Of a stretch of 64,000 bases of DNA, positions 1 through 8,916 are shown one piece after another. Under the pieces are notes generated by a model. The model made no database searches and had not been told where the DNA came from. It saw nothing but the letters and a program-made list of their open reading frames with translations. Within the stretch, counting starts at the first letter, position 1. The number at the start of each line of letters is the position of its first letter. Made by a program: the position numbers and the translations under genes. The DNA lies in NCBI GenBank assembly GCA_035308565.1, contig DATGGK010000122.1, positions 1 to 64,000 on the forward strand, written 5' to 3'. The stretch comes from JANXLS01 sp035308565. Lineage in GTDB: Bacteria; Planctomycetota; SZUA-567; H5-PLA8.

Positions 1-14
1 AAGTCGATTTTCAC

Positions 15-120
15 TTTCATAGGGAGATGCACTTTACGACGGCGTTTCATTTCTGATTTTCATAGGGAGCCGTTTTTCTCAATCGAAGTGTTCGCTCGCG
101 TTGCCATTTCTCCTATGAAA
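15..120. repeat. Three copies of a TTTCATAGG(G)AG motif
   Basis: TTTCATAGGGAG occurs at 15-26 and 58-69 on the plus strand, and the related TTTCATAGGAG lies on the minus strand at 110-120, giving two direct copies and one inverted copy in 106 bp. The stretch holds no gene and lies beyond the 3' end of the cytochrome gene. It may be the edge of a longer repeat that begins outside the window. The copies are visible; their function is unknown. Confidence 0.4.
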
Positions 121-165
121 ACTCACGACTTTTGAATGGCCATGCGCTTACGTCAGCAAAATCTG

Positions 166-3100
166 TCATTCCACGTAGATAAATTCATTCGAATTGAACA
201 GCACGTGGCAAAAATCGATCAACGCTTGGCCGGCCTGAGGCTTTGCATCCACGGGTTTCGGCGCGGCGGCGGGCGTCAAATCCGGGTGGAGCGCGTCGGA
301 ATCTTTGAAGAAGCCGGGCGTCTCTTCAAATTTCCAATGCCCCGCAACGGCGGTCTTGTTTTCGCCGTCGGTGACGAGCAACTGTTCTTTCGTCAAGACC
401 GCGTTCGACAGGCGAACTTCGTCGATCAGTCCGTGCCAGCCCATCGACTTCAGCGCGTCGCGCCCGCCGATGACCAGCGCATTCTTTGAGCGGTAATTCG
501 CGGTGACTTTGTGTTTCACGTGCGCCGCGCGCGTGGCCGAATCCATGTCCGTCAGATCGCGCATATAAAAGGTGACACCCGCGTCGCTGGTGTCGGCGAG
601 TTTCACCGACGCAGCAACGTAATATGTTTTGTGCAATTCAATCTTCAAGTCTGACGCGACCACTTCGTATCCCGCGCCAGCCTTCGCGTCGCCATCGCTC
701 AATTGCAAAATCAAATTGCGCGGCTGATGTTTCGATTTCTCGCAGGTGATCCCCAGCGACCAGCCTTTGTGCGCCTGATTGCCGTCCCATTGCGACGCGA
801 TCACACGCACACGCGCGTCGTCGTACAGCGATTCGAGCAGCACGACGGCTTCGATCGTGAAATCGTCGGACGGCAACGTGGCGTCGTCAGCAAGGCGCAG
901 TTGGTCTTCAAAATGATCTTCGCGGAAAAGCGCCGCTTGGCCGCCGCGCTGCGGCATCGGCTGCGACACATACGTCGCCGCGGCCGCGGCCTTCGCGTTT
1001 TCATTCGAAGCCGCGGCGCTTTCCTTCGATCGCGACAAAAACGCAACCGCCATCGCGCGCTCTTTCGCCGTCGGTGCTCTTCCGTAGGCCAGGCGATACG
1101 CCATGTCCACCAATTCGCCCGGCTCGCCGCTGGTGCTCTGCTTCAAACGATTCGCAAACGCGGCGGCGCGCTGCAGCGGCCACTGCCCATTAATCATCAG
1201 CAGCGCCTGCGTCGCGGTCGTCGTGACGTTGCGCAGGGGATTGGTTAGCAACCCATCGGGCTCGTCGAAAACTTCGAGCACCGCGTCATGCGTGTTGCGC
1301 AGCACTTTCGTGTAAATGCCGCGGCTGAGCGCCGTGAAATCCGCGGACGGCCCGCCGACTTTCGAATCCAACTCGCCGCTCACCGCCAACATCGAATCGC
1401 GAATCTGCTGCGCATCCAAGCGCCGCGCGTTCACGCGCCAGAGCAACTTGTCGTCGGGATCGTTGAGCTTCGCCGCGTCCGGCATCGGCTGCTGCGAGGC
1501 CTGTCGATATGCCGCGCTGAGCATGATCAGCCGGTTCAATTTCTTCCAACTCCAACCATCCTGCACGAATCGCGTCGCGAGCCAATCGAGCAGTTCCGGA
1601 TGAGTCGGCTTTTCGCCGAGATGGCCGAAGTCGCTGGATGTCGGGACGAGGCCGCGGCCGAAATGATATTGCCACAATCGATTGACCATCACGCGAGCGG
1701 TGAGCGGATTCTTCGGATCGGTCAACCACTTCGCGAGCGCCGTGCGCCGTCCGCTGGAATTGGGAAGCGCGGAAACCGCCGCCGGCTTGGGGTCGAGCAG
1801 CGTCAAAAATCCCGGCTCGATTTCAGTCTTCGATTTGTCGTCGGGAATGTACGTCGGCGCGGCTTTCGGGCCCACGTCGCGCACCAGCAGCGTGTCGGGC
1901 AATGGCTTTGGTCTTTCGGCGTCGAATTCGCTCAATTGCTGCTTCAACGCCGTCCACTTGTCGCGTTCGGCGCCCTTGATCTTGCCGTCGATCTGGCGAT
2001 GCTCTTCGTAGACTTGCTTCATGGCGAAGTCGGCGATCTGCGTCTCGTAGGTGCTGCGTTCAGCTTCAGGCTTTTCAACGATTGCGCGGAATTCGGGAAT
2101 GAATTTCGAAAGCGCATCTTTCGCGCCGCGGTCCAGATGCGGCTTTTCGATTGCTGCGATTTGCGCGCGTAGCGATTCGGTTTTCTTCTCCCATTTCACC
2201 AGCGCCATTTTGTAATCGGCGACCTGTTTCGGCGTCGCCAGCGCCAGATCGTCGCGGAAACGCAGCCCGCTGAAGAAGGCCTGCAAGCGGAAATAGTCGG
2301 CCTGTAAAATCGGATCGAATTTGTGATCGTGGCAGCGCGCGCAGCTCATGCTGGTGCCGATGAACACGTCGCCGGTCACATCCGTGATGTCGTTGAGGTA
2401 ATCGGCCCACGCCTTGGGCAAATCGCGCTGATTGTATTCGTAACAGGCCAGCCGATAAAATGCCGTGCCGATGAACACATCTGGGTCGTCCGGGTTCAAT
2501 TCATCGCCGGCAAGCTGCTCGGTGATGAAGCGGTCGTAGGGCTTGTCACCATTAATAGAGCGCACCACGTAATCGCGGTACGGCCACGCGTTCGGGCGGA
2601 ACGAATCCTGCTTGTACCCGTCGGATTCGGCGTAGCGCACGAGATCAAGCCAATGGCGCGCGTAGCGTTCGCCGTAGCGCGGGCTGTCGAGCAAGCGGTC
2701 GATCAATTTTTCGTACGCATTCGGCGACGGGTCGTGGACGAACGCATCGACGTCATCCGGCGTGGGCGGAATGCCGTGCAAATCCATCGTCGCGCGCCGA
2801 ATCAATGTGCGGCGGTCGGCTTCGGGTGCGGGAGTTAAATTTATTGCGGCTAACTTTTCGAATATGAAGCGATCGATCTCATTCTTCGACCAGCCGGCGT
2901 CTTTCACCTGCGGCACTGCGGGATTTTTGACGGGCTGGTACGACCAGAATTCGCGATCAGCATCCGTGAGCAGCTTGTGTTTTTTTACCGGCGGCGGCGC
3001 GACGATTGTCACGCTTTCGGGCCACGGCGCGCCCATCCTGATCCATTGCGCCAGCGCCACGCGGTCGGGTTCCGAAAGCTGATCCTCTTTCGGCGGCATC

Positions 3101-3408
3101 GACAAATCGGGATCAGTCCGTTCGACCGCAGTGATTAACAGCGATTTCTCCGGCGCGCCGGGCACGATGGCCGGCTTCGTGTCACCGCCCTTTACTGCTG
3201 CGTCGAGTGTGTCGAGGCGAAGGTGGCCCTTTTGCTTTTCCGCACCGTGGCATTTGATGCAGCGCTCGGCGAGCACCGGCCGGATTTTTTGTTCGAAGAA
3301 TTTAATGCCCTCCGCATCAGGCTGAGCGGCTGAGCAAAGCGCGCTGGCAAAAAGCGCGGCGGCGGGCGCGAATCGCAGAACCCGAAAAATGTGGAAGAAA
3401 CTTTTCAT
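166..3408 (-). CDS. Planctomycete-type cytochrome c protein (PSCyt1-DUF1549-DUF1553) with inserted LamG-like domain
   Basis: Predicted exported protein of 1080 residues. A signal peptide (about residues 1-30) is followed by a PSCyt1 domain with heme motif CIKCH near residue 50, a DUF1549 (PSCyt2) domain with CARCHDHKFDP near residue 375, and a DUF1553 (PSD1) domain with the typical WQYHFGRGLV stretch. A LamG/concanavalin-like segment of about 200 residues splits the PSD1 end, so that the usual closing motif (here FNSNEFIYVE) comes after it. The start at 3408 is preferred over a longer reading because AAGGGA lies just upstream and the protein then opens with a clean signal sequence. Members of this family are abundant in Planctomycetes and Verrucomicrobia; a role in polysaccharide use is often proposed but the biochemistry is not settled. 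Confidence 0.9.
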   Translation of the reverse strand: MKSFFHIFRVLRFAPAAALFASALCSAAQPDAEGIKFFEQKIRPVLAERCIKCHGAEKQKGHLRLDTLDAAVKGGDTKPAIVPGAPEKSLLITAVERTDPDLSMPPKEDQLSEPDRVALAQWIRMGAPWPESVTIVAPPPVKKHKLLTDADREFWSYQPVKNPAVPQVKDAGWSKNEIDRFIFEKLAAINLTPAPEADRRTLIRRATMDLHGIPPTPDDVDAFVHDPSPNAYEKLIDRLLDSPRYGERYARHWLDLVRYAESDGYKQDSFRPNAWPYRDYVVRSINGDKPYDRFITEQLAGDELNPDDPDVFIGTAFYRLACYEYNQRDLPKAWADYLNDITDVTGDVFIGTSMSCARCHDHKFDPILQADYFRLQAFFSGLRFRDDLALATPKQVADYKMALVKWEKKTESLRAQIAAIEKPHLDRGAKDALSKFIPEFRAIVEKPEAERSTYETQIADFAMKQVYEEHRQIDGKIKGAERDKWTALKQQLSEFDAERPKPLPDTLLVRDVGPKAAPTYIPDDKSKTEIEPGFLTLLDPKPAAVSALPNSSGRRTALAKWLTDPKNPLTARVMVNRLWQYHFGRGLVPTSSDFGHLGEKPTHPELLDWLATRFVQDGWSWKKLNRLIMLSAAYRQASQQPMPDAAKLNDPDDKLLWRVNARRLDAQQIRDSMLAVSGELDSKVGGPSADFTALSRGIYTKVLRNTHDAVLEVFDEPDGLLTNPLRNVTTTATQALLMINGQWPLQRAAAFANRLKQSTSGEPGELVDMAYRLAYGRAPTAKERAMAVAFLSRSKESAAASNENAKAAAAATYVSQPMPQRGGQAALFREDHFEDQLRLADDATLPSDDFTIEAVVLLESLYDDARVRVIASQWDGNQAHKGWSLGITCEKSKHQPRNLILQLSDGDAKAGAGYEVVASDLKIELHKTYYVAASVKLADTSDAGVTFYMRDLTDMDSATRAAHVKHKVTANYRSKNALVIGGRDALKSMGWHGLIDEVRLSNAVLTKEQLLVTDGENKTAVAGHWKFEETPGFFKDSDALHPDLTPAAAPKPVDAKPQAGQALIDFCHVLFNSNEFIYVE

Positions 3409-3513
3409 AAAATCCCTTAAACACATCCCCACGGCGAGGCTGCGGACGGGCCTGCAAGTCATACACCCATTTTACGCTCTTGGAAACTGACTTTTTGCGA
3501 GGAGGGGCATTCG

Positions 3514-4617
3514 ATGCGAATCATTTTCGGGATGGCATTGGCCGCACTATCGGCGCTGTGCCTGGCGGGGGAGGGGACTGTGAAAGTAAAATCGGAAGCA
3601 TTCGGCAAGGCCGACGGCAAAGATGTGGTGCTTTACACGCTTGAAAACGCGAAGGGCATGAAAGCGCGCGTCATGAGTTATGGCGCGACGCTTGTCTCGC
3701 TTGAAGTGCCTGACAAAGCCGGCAAAATTGGCGACGTGACGCTTGGCTTCGACACGCTCGACGATTACATGCACAAAGTCAATCCGTTCTTTGGCGCAAT
3801 TGCCGGCCGCTACGGAAATCGCATCGCCAAAGGCAAATTTGCGCTCGACGGGAAGACGTATCAACTCGCAGTCAACAATGGCGAAAATCATTTGCACGGC
3901 GGCGTCAAAGGTTTTGACAAACGAGTTTGGGAGGCGAAGGAGGTTCCCAACGGTGTCGCCTTCACGTATCTCAGCCCCGATGGCGAGGAAGGTTATCCGG
4001 GCAATTTGAAATCGACTGTGACCTACACGCTCACCGATAACAACGATTTGAACATCGACTATCTGGCCACGACCGACAAACCCACGGTGTTGAATCTGAC
4101 CAACCACACCTACTGGAATCTCGCCGGCGCGGCATCTGGAAATATTCTCGATCACGAAATGACGCTGTATGCGGACAAGTACCTTCCAGTGGACAAAGGC
4201 AGCATTCCGCTGGGAACTCTAGCGGACGTGAAAGGCACGGTCTTCGATTTCACCACGCCGCACGCGATCGGTGAACGCATCAATCAAGTCGGCAACGATC
4301 CTGTCGGTTACGATCACACGTGGGTGCTGAATGGCGCCGCGGATGAACTGAAACATTGCGCGACGGTCTACGACAAAAAGAGCGGCCGCGTGATGGACGT
4401 TTCGACGACGCAGCCGGGCGTGCAATTTTATACGGGAAATTATCTGGACGGCAAAACCATCGCGCGCGGCAACGTGGTCTGCAACAAGCATCAGGGATTT
4501 TGTTTGGAGACGCAGCATTTCCCGGACTCGCCGAACCAGCCATCATTTCCCAGCAGCGTGCTGAGGCCCGGCGAGGAGTTTAAGTCGCGGACGATCTATC
4601 ACTTCTCGGTGAAATGA
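3514..4617 (+). CDS. galM: Aldose 1-epimerase (mutarotase), exported
   Basis: Interconverts alpha and beta anomers of aldoses such as galactose, glucose or xylose. The 367-residue protein starts with a signal peptide (MRIIFGMALAALSALCLAG), so it probably acts in the periplasm. Family motifs are visible: GRYGNRIAKGKF, ENHLHGG, NLTNHTYWNL with the catalytic-site His, GVQFYTGNYLDG, and the C-terminal CLETQHFPDSPNQPSFPS with the acidic catalytic residue. A strong GAGGAGGGG ribosome site precedes ATG 3514. Its stop overlaps the start of the next gene (ATGA), so the two are translated together. Length is normal for the family. Confidence 0.93.
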   Translation: MRIIFGMALAALSALCLAGEGTVKVKSEAFGKADGKDVVLYTLENAKGMKARVMSYGATLVSLEVPDKAGKIGDVTLGFDTLDDYMHKVNPFFGAIAGRYGNRIAKGKFALDGKTYQLAVNNGENHLHGGVKGFDKRVWEAKEVPNGVAFTYLSPDGEEGYPGNLKSTVTYTLTDNNDLNIDYLATTDKPTVLNLTNHTYWNLAGAASGNILDHEMTLYADKYLPVDKGSIPLGTLADVKGTVFDFTTPHAIGERINQVGNDPVGYDHTWVLNGAADELKHCATVYDKKSGRVMDVSTTQPGVQFYTGNYLDGKTIARGNVVCNKHQGFCLETQHFPDSPNQPSFPSSVLRPGEEFKSRTIYHFSVK

Positions 4618-6089
4618 AGCCGGTCAGCGACGAAATGCCGATCAACCAATCTGACTTGGACACTACGCTGGTTCGCGCGCGCGCGGCGCAAGTTGCGTGG
4701 GCGGCGAAGCCGCTGCGTGAACGGCTGCGGCCCATCGCGGCGCTGCGCGCGCGGCTAGCGCGCGATCCAGCGGGATTGGGCAATGTCGTTGCGAAGGAAA
4801 TCGGCAAATCGCGCTTCGAAGCGATTGGGTCGGAGATTCTGCCCACTGCGGACGTGTGCGCGTTTTTGATGGCGCGCGCGCAGAAAATTCTCGCGCCGCG
4901 CAAAGAAAAGATGAAAGGCACGATGCCGTTTGCGGGTAACGCCATTGTGCGCCACATCCCATGGGGTGTGGTGGCGTTGCTCGTGCCCTGGAATTACCCG
5001 CTGTTTCTGTGTGCCGGTTCCGTCTTGAATGCGCTCGCCGCGGGCAACGCCGTCGTGATGAAGCCGTCGCCGCGCGCGAAGGACACAGTCGGTGCGTTTG
5101 CACAGTGGCTTTACGATGCCGGGGTGCCGCGCGAACTGGCGCCGGTGCTCGACAGCTCCGACGAGATGGGCCGCGCGCTGGTGGCGTCGCCGTTGATTCA
5201 CCGCATCGTTTTCACGGGCAGTTCAAAGACCGGCCGTTCAGTTCTCGCCGCCGCCGCACAAAATCTCGTCCCCGCGACGATGGAATTGTCCGGCTACGAC
5301 GCCGTCCATATTCTGCCCGACGCGGATATTACGTTGGCCGTCGCCGCAGTGACGTTTGGCATGAAGTTGAACGGTGGCCGCACCTGCGTGTGTCCGCGGC
5401 GCATTTTTGTGGACCGCAGCGTTGACGCCGTATTCACGTCTGCGCTTTCAAAGAAAATCGAAAAGCTCGAATTGCTCACGCCAATGGATCCGCAGACGCT
5501 GCGCGAAGCCGACGAACTTGCGGCGCGGCTGCTCGCCGGTGGCGCCGAATCGCTCAACGCGCGCAAGCAAGGCGATGCGCGCACGCTGCTGGTGTTTCGC
5601 GGCGGTTCGGATGCGCTCGCCGCCGCGCAGGGAAATTTCGTGCCGGCCATTGTTGTATCGCCCGTCGAAAATCAAGACGCAGCACTGAAACTCGACGCCG
5701 CTTCCCGCTACGCGCTAGGCGCGTCGATTTTCACGCGCTCGCTCGATTCCGCGTTGAATCTTGCCGACAATTTGCCTTCGGGCATGATCGCGATCAACGA
5801 ATGCGTCACGCCAGCGGGCGAAGCGGCGCTGCCCTTCGGCGGCGCGCACGAAAGCGGATTCGGCGTGCGATCAGGCATCGAAGGTTTGTTGGAAATGACG
5901 CGCCCTCAAACGCTGGGCATCGCCAGCGGTTCCTTCCGCCCGCATCATCTCGCGGGCGAGGAGGCCAGCGATCTATTGCTGGCGCTGCTTCGCGCTCGCC
6001 ACGCGCCGAATGTTTTTGCGCGGATGAAAGGCTGGCTCGATTATGGGATGGAGTCGGTCAAGTGGTTGCGAAAAATCAGACTGAAATGA
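4614..6089 (+). CDS. NAD(P)-dependent aldehyde dehydrogenase
   Basis: Oxidises an aldehyde to the acid; the substrate cannot be told from sequence. The 491 residues follow the ALDH fold: the PWNYPLFL stretch, FTGSSKTGR for cofactor binding, the general-base Glu in MELSGYD, the catalytic Cys in GGRTCVC, and PFGGAHESGFG near the end. ELSG replaces the common ELGG. There is no signal peptide, so it is cytoplasmic, unlike the exported epimerase whose stop codon it overlaps (ATGA). A C-terminal extension of about 40 residues follows the usual end. The pairing suggests a sugar or sugar-aldehyde pathway, which is inference. Confidence 0.9.
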   Translation: MKPVSDEMPINQSDLDTTLVRARAAQVAWAAKPLRERLRPIAALRARLARDPAGLGNVVAKEIGKSRFEAIGSEILPTADVCAFLMARAQKILAPRKEKMKGTMPFAGNAIVRHIPWGVVALLVPWNYPLFLCAGSVLNALAAGNAVVMKPSPRAKDTVGAFAQWLYDAGVPRELAPVLDSSDEMGRALVASPLIHRIVFTGSSKTGRSVLAAAAQNLVPATMELSGYDAVHILPDADITLAVAAVTFGMKLNGGRTCVCPRRIFVDRSVDAVFTSALSKKIEKLELLTPMDPQTLREADELAARLLAGGAESLNARKQGDARTLLVFRGGSDALAAAQGNFVPAIVVSPVENQDAALKLDAASRYALGASIFTRSLDSALNLADNLPSGMIAINECVTPAGEAALPFGGAHESGFGVRSGIEGLLEMTRPQTLGIASGSFRPHHLAGEEASDLLLALLRARHAPNVFARMKGWLDYGMESVKWLRKIRLK

Positions 6090-6158
6090 AGGCGAACATG
6101 GAGTTCCAATATGCGCCGCTGTCCCCGCACCCGCCGGCGCTGGGGCACAAAACCAGAA

Positions 6159-6186
6159 TTGACGCGAGGCCAGTTTCTGCTAACAT
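6159..6186 (+). promoter_or_regulatory. Candidate sigma-70 promoter of tRNA-Val
   Basis: TTGACG at 6159-6164 and TAACAT at 6181-6186 are separated by 16 bp, and the tRNA begins 16 bp after the -10 box. This is a near-consensus housekeeping promoter in the right place. Confidence 0.55.
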
Positions 6187-6202
6187 AAATCTCCCAAATA
6201 AA

Positions 6203-6276
6203 GGGCGCATAGCTCAGCTGGTTAGAGCGCGTGGATCACACCCACGAGGTCCGGGGTTCGAGTCCCTGTGCGCCCA
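6203..6276 (+). tRNA. tRNA-Val (anticodon CAC)
   Basis: A 74-nt cloverleaf can be drawn in full: acceptor GGGCGCA/TGCGCCC, D stem GCTC/GAGC, anticodon stem CGTGG/CCACG around loop ATCACAC, five-base variable loop, T stem CGGGG/CCCTG around TTCGAGT, and discriminator A. U33 is followed by CAC, which reads GTG (valine). CCA is not encoded. The half from the anticodon loop onward is duplicated exactly at 32,659-32,704. Confidence 0.95.
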
Positions 6277-6280
6277 TTCT
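6235..6280 (+). repeat. Left copy of 46-bp direct repeat (att-like, in tRNA-Val 3' half)
   Basis: Runs from the first base of the anticodon loop to 4 bp past the tRNA end. An identical copy in the same orientation lies at 32,659-32,704. Integrases commonly use this part of a tRNA gene as the attachment core. The identity is seen directly; the att role is inferred. Confidence 0.8.
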
Positions 6281-6405
6281 GCAAACAGCGGCACGCCGCT
6301 GCAAAACCCTGTACAGTCCAATGCATGCAGTCATGACGGTGAGGCAGTCGCCAAACCGTCAGACTGCATCGAGCGGCACGAAAATACCCCAAAAATTGCA
6401 CGAGA

Positions 6406-6426
6406 CGCCAACTAGGCGCCAACTAG
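6406..6426 (+). repeat. Tandem CGCCAACTAG boxes, 11-bp period
   Basis: CGCCAACTAG occurs at 6406-6415 and again at 6417-6426, one helical turn apart and about 130 bp inside the left att-like repeat. Closely spaced short repeats near an attachment core can be recombinase or excisionase arm sites; that is a guess. Confidence 0.3.
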
Positions 6427-6458
6427 AAATCGCCTCCGATTCGTCATCGGATCGCACG

Positions 6459-6611
6459 ATGATCCCCTATGTAAAATCGCTTCCGCCTGACCTTCAATCG
6501 GTCGTAGACGCGTGGTCGAGGCAATCCATTTCTATTCAATTCGCTTTGCTGACCTTGGCAATTACATCGCAACGCGAATGCCACATCTGTTTCCGAATCA
6601 TACCGCAATGA
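6459..6611 (+). CDS. Short ORF at island left end, possible gene remnant
   Basis: An open frame of 50 residues beginning MIPYVKSLPPDLQSVVDAWS. From memory, the stretch around VVDAW resembles short C-terminal tails of proteins encoded beside tyrosine recombinases in this bacterial group, which would fit its place next to the tRNA att-like core. No good ribosome site is visible and the C-terminal third looks random. It is the only possible integrase-related trace I found here. The rest of 6281-6645 shows only a CAGCGG/CCGCTG hairpin at 6286-6301. Confidence 0.25.
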   Translation: MIPYVKSLPPDLQSVVDAWSRQSISIQFALLTLAITSQRECHICFRIIPQ

Positions 6612-7124
6612 AGGAACTGCCGCCGCTGGCTGACACCTCACGATTGTGGCGCGACCTGCACGCTTGGACGCCGCTCCCGCCCAAGGGTCATTATGGGCCG
6701 CCCACTGGGGCGGCGCGAACGATGGGGTCGTCCACGGCGCGCCGCGCATGGTGGCGATACTCATCGACAACGATACGCTGAAAGAAGGCGCACTGTTCTT
6801 CGATGACCTGCGTCTGGTCGAGGGCGAAGTCGCGGCACCGAAGCTTTGGACCTACACGGCCGCGAGATTTGAGCCCGATGAAGTCTGGCATGGTTGAGGC
6901 GGCGGCGGCGCCACGGCAGGCCTGAATGGGCGCAAATTGCGTTTCGACTTCACGCGAGGAGGCGGTTACGCCGACGGCCGGAACCGTCTGCCTGCCGCAA
7001 CAGCGCCGACAAGAGCTTCGCGCTCTCGATCCTGTCGGGCGCCCGTGTTCGTGTGCGCCAACGACACGAGGAACTCGACGCCTCCATGGCGCTGAACCAG
7101 GTGCTGATGGCGGCGTTGAATTGA
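6512..7124 (+). pseudogene. Decayed coding remnant with a DDLRL (carbohydrate-binding-like) stretch
   Basis: Protein-like text is scattered over frames. Around 6610-6720 one frame reads LPPLADTSRLWRDLHAW; another (6646-6897) reads ILIDNDTLKEGALFFDDLRL, the kind of strand that ends jelly-roll carbohydrate-binding modules. That frame meets TGA at 6895-6897, then continues with GLNGRKLRFDFTRGGG from 6919, and a further frame ends at 7124. One in-frame stop plus frame changes indicate a dead gene, perhaps for a secreted glycan-active protein like its xylanase neighbour. Identity is unknown. Confidence 0.35.
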
Positions 7125-7183
7125 AGCAACGAAATCGGCGTTCTAGCCGCGCTCCCCAAGCGATGCGGGCAGTGTGCGGATTA

Positions 7184-8287
7184 TTACTTTTTCACCATCT
7201 CCAACACTGCTTCCAGCGCCGGCTTTGGCTGTAGCGACCGGTCAAACAACAGCGGGTGGTTGGTCCGCCGGCGAGGAAATCCGTTCAGCCAGCTTCGGCC
7301 GTCGTGCAATCCCCAGAACGTCACGCGCGACATTTTGTCGCTGTGTTTTAGAAACAACGCAAACAACTGCGCGTACTGATCGGCCAGACGCTTCTGAACG
7401 TCCGGGGGCAAACCGTTCACATAGGGATCGTCGGAGCCATTTTCTCGCGTGCTGACGTCGGCACCGATGCTCTTTCTTGGCACCACGTCGATGTCCAACT
7501 CCGTGATCGACACCTTTAATCCTTCGGCGTGAAACGCGATGATCGCCTCCTCGATGGCCTTGAAGGGCACGCGGTCGAGCGCCCAATGCCCCTGGATGCC
7601 GACGCCCGCGATCGGCGCGTTGCGCTTCTTCAAATCGCGGATCAGCCGCAGCGCCTTCTCGCGTTTGGCACCTTGCTCGATACCGTAATCGTTGTAGAGC
7701 AGCTCCGCTTTCGGATCAGCTTGGCGAGCTGCAACGAACGCTTCCGCGATAAAATCGTCGCCGATGCTCGTCAGCCATTTTGATTTGCGCAGATACTCTT
7801 TGCCATCGTCGATCGCCTCGTTCACCACGTCCCAGCTCGCCAACTTGCCGGCGTAACGCCCGGCCACGCCGGCGATGTGCTCGCGCATCCGCTTCAACAC
7901 CAACTCGCGCTCGGCGGGCTTGCCGTTGTCCGTGAAAAACCAATTGGGGCATTGGCTATGCCAGATCAGCGTATGCCCGTTCACGGTCAGGCCGTTGCTG
8001 CGAGCCATTTCCACGAGCGCATCGCCGGCGGCAAAGTCGTAGCGGTTCTCGTCGGGATGCACCGGCTGCGGCTTCAAACAGTTTTCGGGCGTGACGGTGC
8101 TGAAGTGTTTGAACAGCAGCGCCTTCTCGGCGTCTCTGAGATTCGTGCCCGGTATCGCCGCGCCGATTTCAAAGCGCTTGGCGAACGCGGCTTTCAAGGA
8201 GTCAACAGGCACCGGCGCTGTCTCCGCGGCCGACAGTAACGCTGAAACACGCATCAGCGCTATTAGGCAATTCATTAAACGCATCAT
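7184..8287 (-). CDS. Endo-1,4-beta-xylanase, GH10
   Basis: Cleaves beta-1,4-xylan by a retaining mechanism. The 367-residue protein has a hydrophobic N-terminal signal region and a single GH10 barrel: NGHTLIWHSQ, the acid/base Glu in WDVVNEAI, LLYNDYGIE, GVGIQGHW, the nucleophile Glu in ITELDID, and FWGLHDGRSWLN near the end. The start at 8287 is chosen because AAGGGG sits 7 bp upstream. The product is predicted to be exported. The double esterase 630 bp upstream on the same strand would remove the side groups that block xylanases, so the two probably work together. A cluster of CATTCGTT repeats precedes the gene. Confidence 0.95.
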   Translation of the reverse strand: MMRLMNCLIALMRVSALLSAAETAPVPVDSLKAAFAKRFEIGAAIPGTNLRDAEKALLFKHFSTVTPENCLKPQPVHPDENRYDFAAGDALVEMARSNGLTVNGHTLIWHSQCPNWFFTDNGKPAERELVLKRMREHIAGVAGRYAGKLASWDVVNEAIDDGKEYLRKSKWLTSIGDDFIAEAFVAARQADPKAELLYNDYGIEQGAKREKALRLIRDLKKRNAPIAGVGIQGHWALDRVPFKAIEEAIIAFHAEGLKVSITELDIDVVPRKSIGADVSTRENGSDDPYVNGLPPDVQKRLADQYAQLFALFLKHSDKMSRVTFWGLHDGRSWLNGFPRRRTNHPLLFDRSLQPKPALEAVLEMVKK

Positions 8288-8419
8288 ACGCAATCCCCTT
8301 GACGCAAATGTCGTTCACGTCCCCGAACCTTAAAATTGGAGTTGAATCAATATCAAAAAGCCGATATCATGGCTTATCTTGTCCTTGGTACCCCCCAAAA
8401 GATACTATTTTTCGAAATC

Positions 8420-8630
8420 GTTTAACGCGTTTAACCTGTTCACTCACGGTGCGGGACGTTCGAATTATCCGACCATTCGTTTAAATAACGCAGCCGCTCG
8501 TTCCATTAACAAGGCTATTTGTTCCATTCACACATCCGCTGCAACGAATAGCTCGGCCATTTGAACGAATGGCGGAGTCATTCGTTCGATTAAACTGGCC
8601 ATTCTGTTGTTGCGACGCTCCATTCGTTTA
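8420..8630. promoter_or_regulatory. Repeat-rich control region upstream of the xylanase gene
   Basis: CATTCGTT occurs at 8474, 8579 and 8621, and its reverse form AACGAAT(G/A) at 8543 and 8564. The copies at 8564-8571 and 8579-8586 make a perfect 8-bp inverted repeat around a 7-bp spacer. GTTTAAC is directly repeated at 8420-8426 and 8429-8435. The 340-bp gap is more AT-rich than its surroundings and lies directly upstream of the xylanase, so a regulator-binding array is likely. No regulator can be assigned. Confidence 0.45.
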
Positions 8631-8635
8631 GCACG

Positions 8636-8830
8636 TCATTTCTTGCTTTCCGAGCACTTTTTCCTCCAAGCATCGCCCTTTTTGGCAAGTGCTTTTAGCC
8701 GTTCATTTTGTGAACTGCGCCGTTGCTTCGCGCGAGCTACCCGAGCTCGATATCTTTCGCGTGCCGATTCGAGTCTATGGTACCAAATCATTTCTTGTGT
8801 TGGCTTGTCCAAAGATGGCATTGAGTCCAT
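8636..8830 (-). CDS. Small, highly basic protein, unknown function
   Basis: A 64-residue protein, very rich in Arg, Lys and Glu and predicted to be almost wholly helical (LESARERYRARVARAKQRR). A near-perfect ribosome site, AAAGGAGGG, stands 4 bp before ATG 8830 and is the best evidence that this is a real gene. It has no signal peptide or membrane segment. The sequence could bind nucleic acid or form a coiled coil. It sits between the esterase and xylanase genes on the same strand, with the CATTCGTT repeat cluster just after its stop. Not recognised. Confidence 0.6.
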   Translation of the reverse strand: MDSMPSLDKPTQEMIWYHRLESARERYRARVARAKQRRSSQNERLKALAKKGDAWRKKCSESKK

Positions 8831-8916
8831 GAAACCCTCCTTTTTAATCGCAAATTTTATAAAAACCTTGTCAAGTACGTCAATATATAGATTATCGGCT
8901 AGAATTCAGGATCAGA

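Noticed and set aside
8420..8630. CRISPR array
   Set aside because: The repeated units are only about 8 bp, irregularly spaced and in both orientations; no cas genes in the window.
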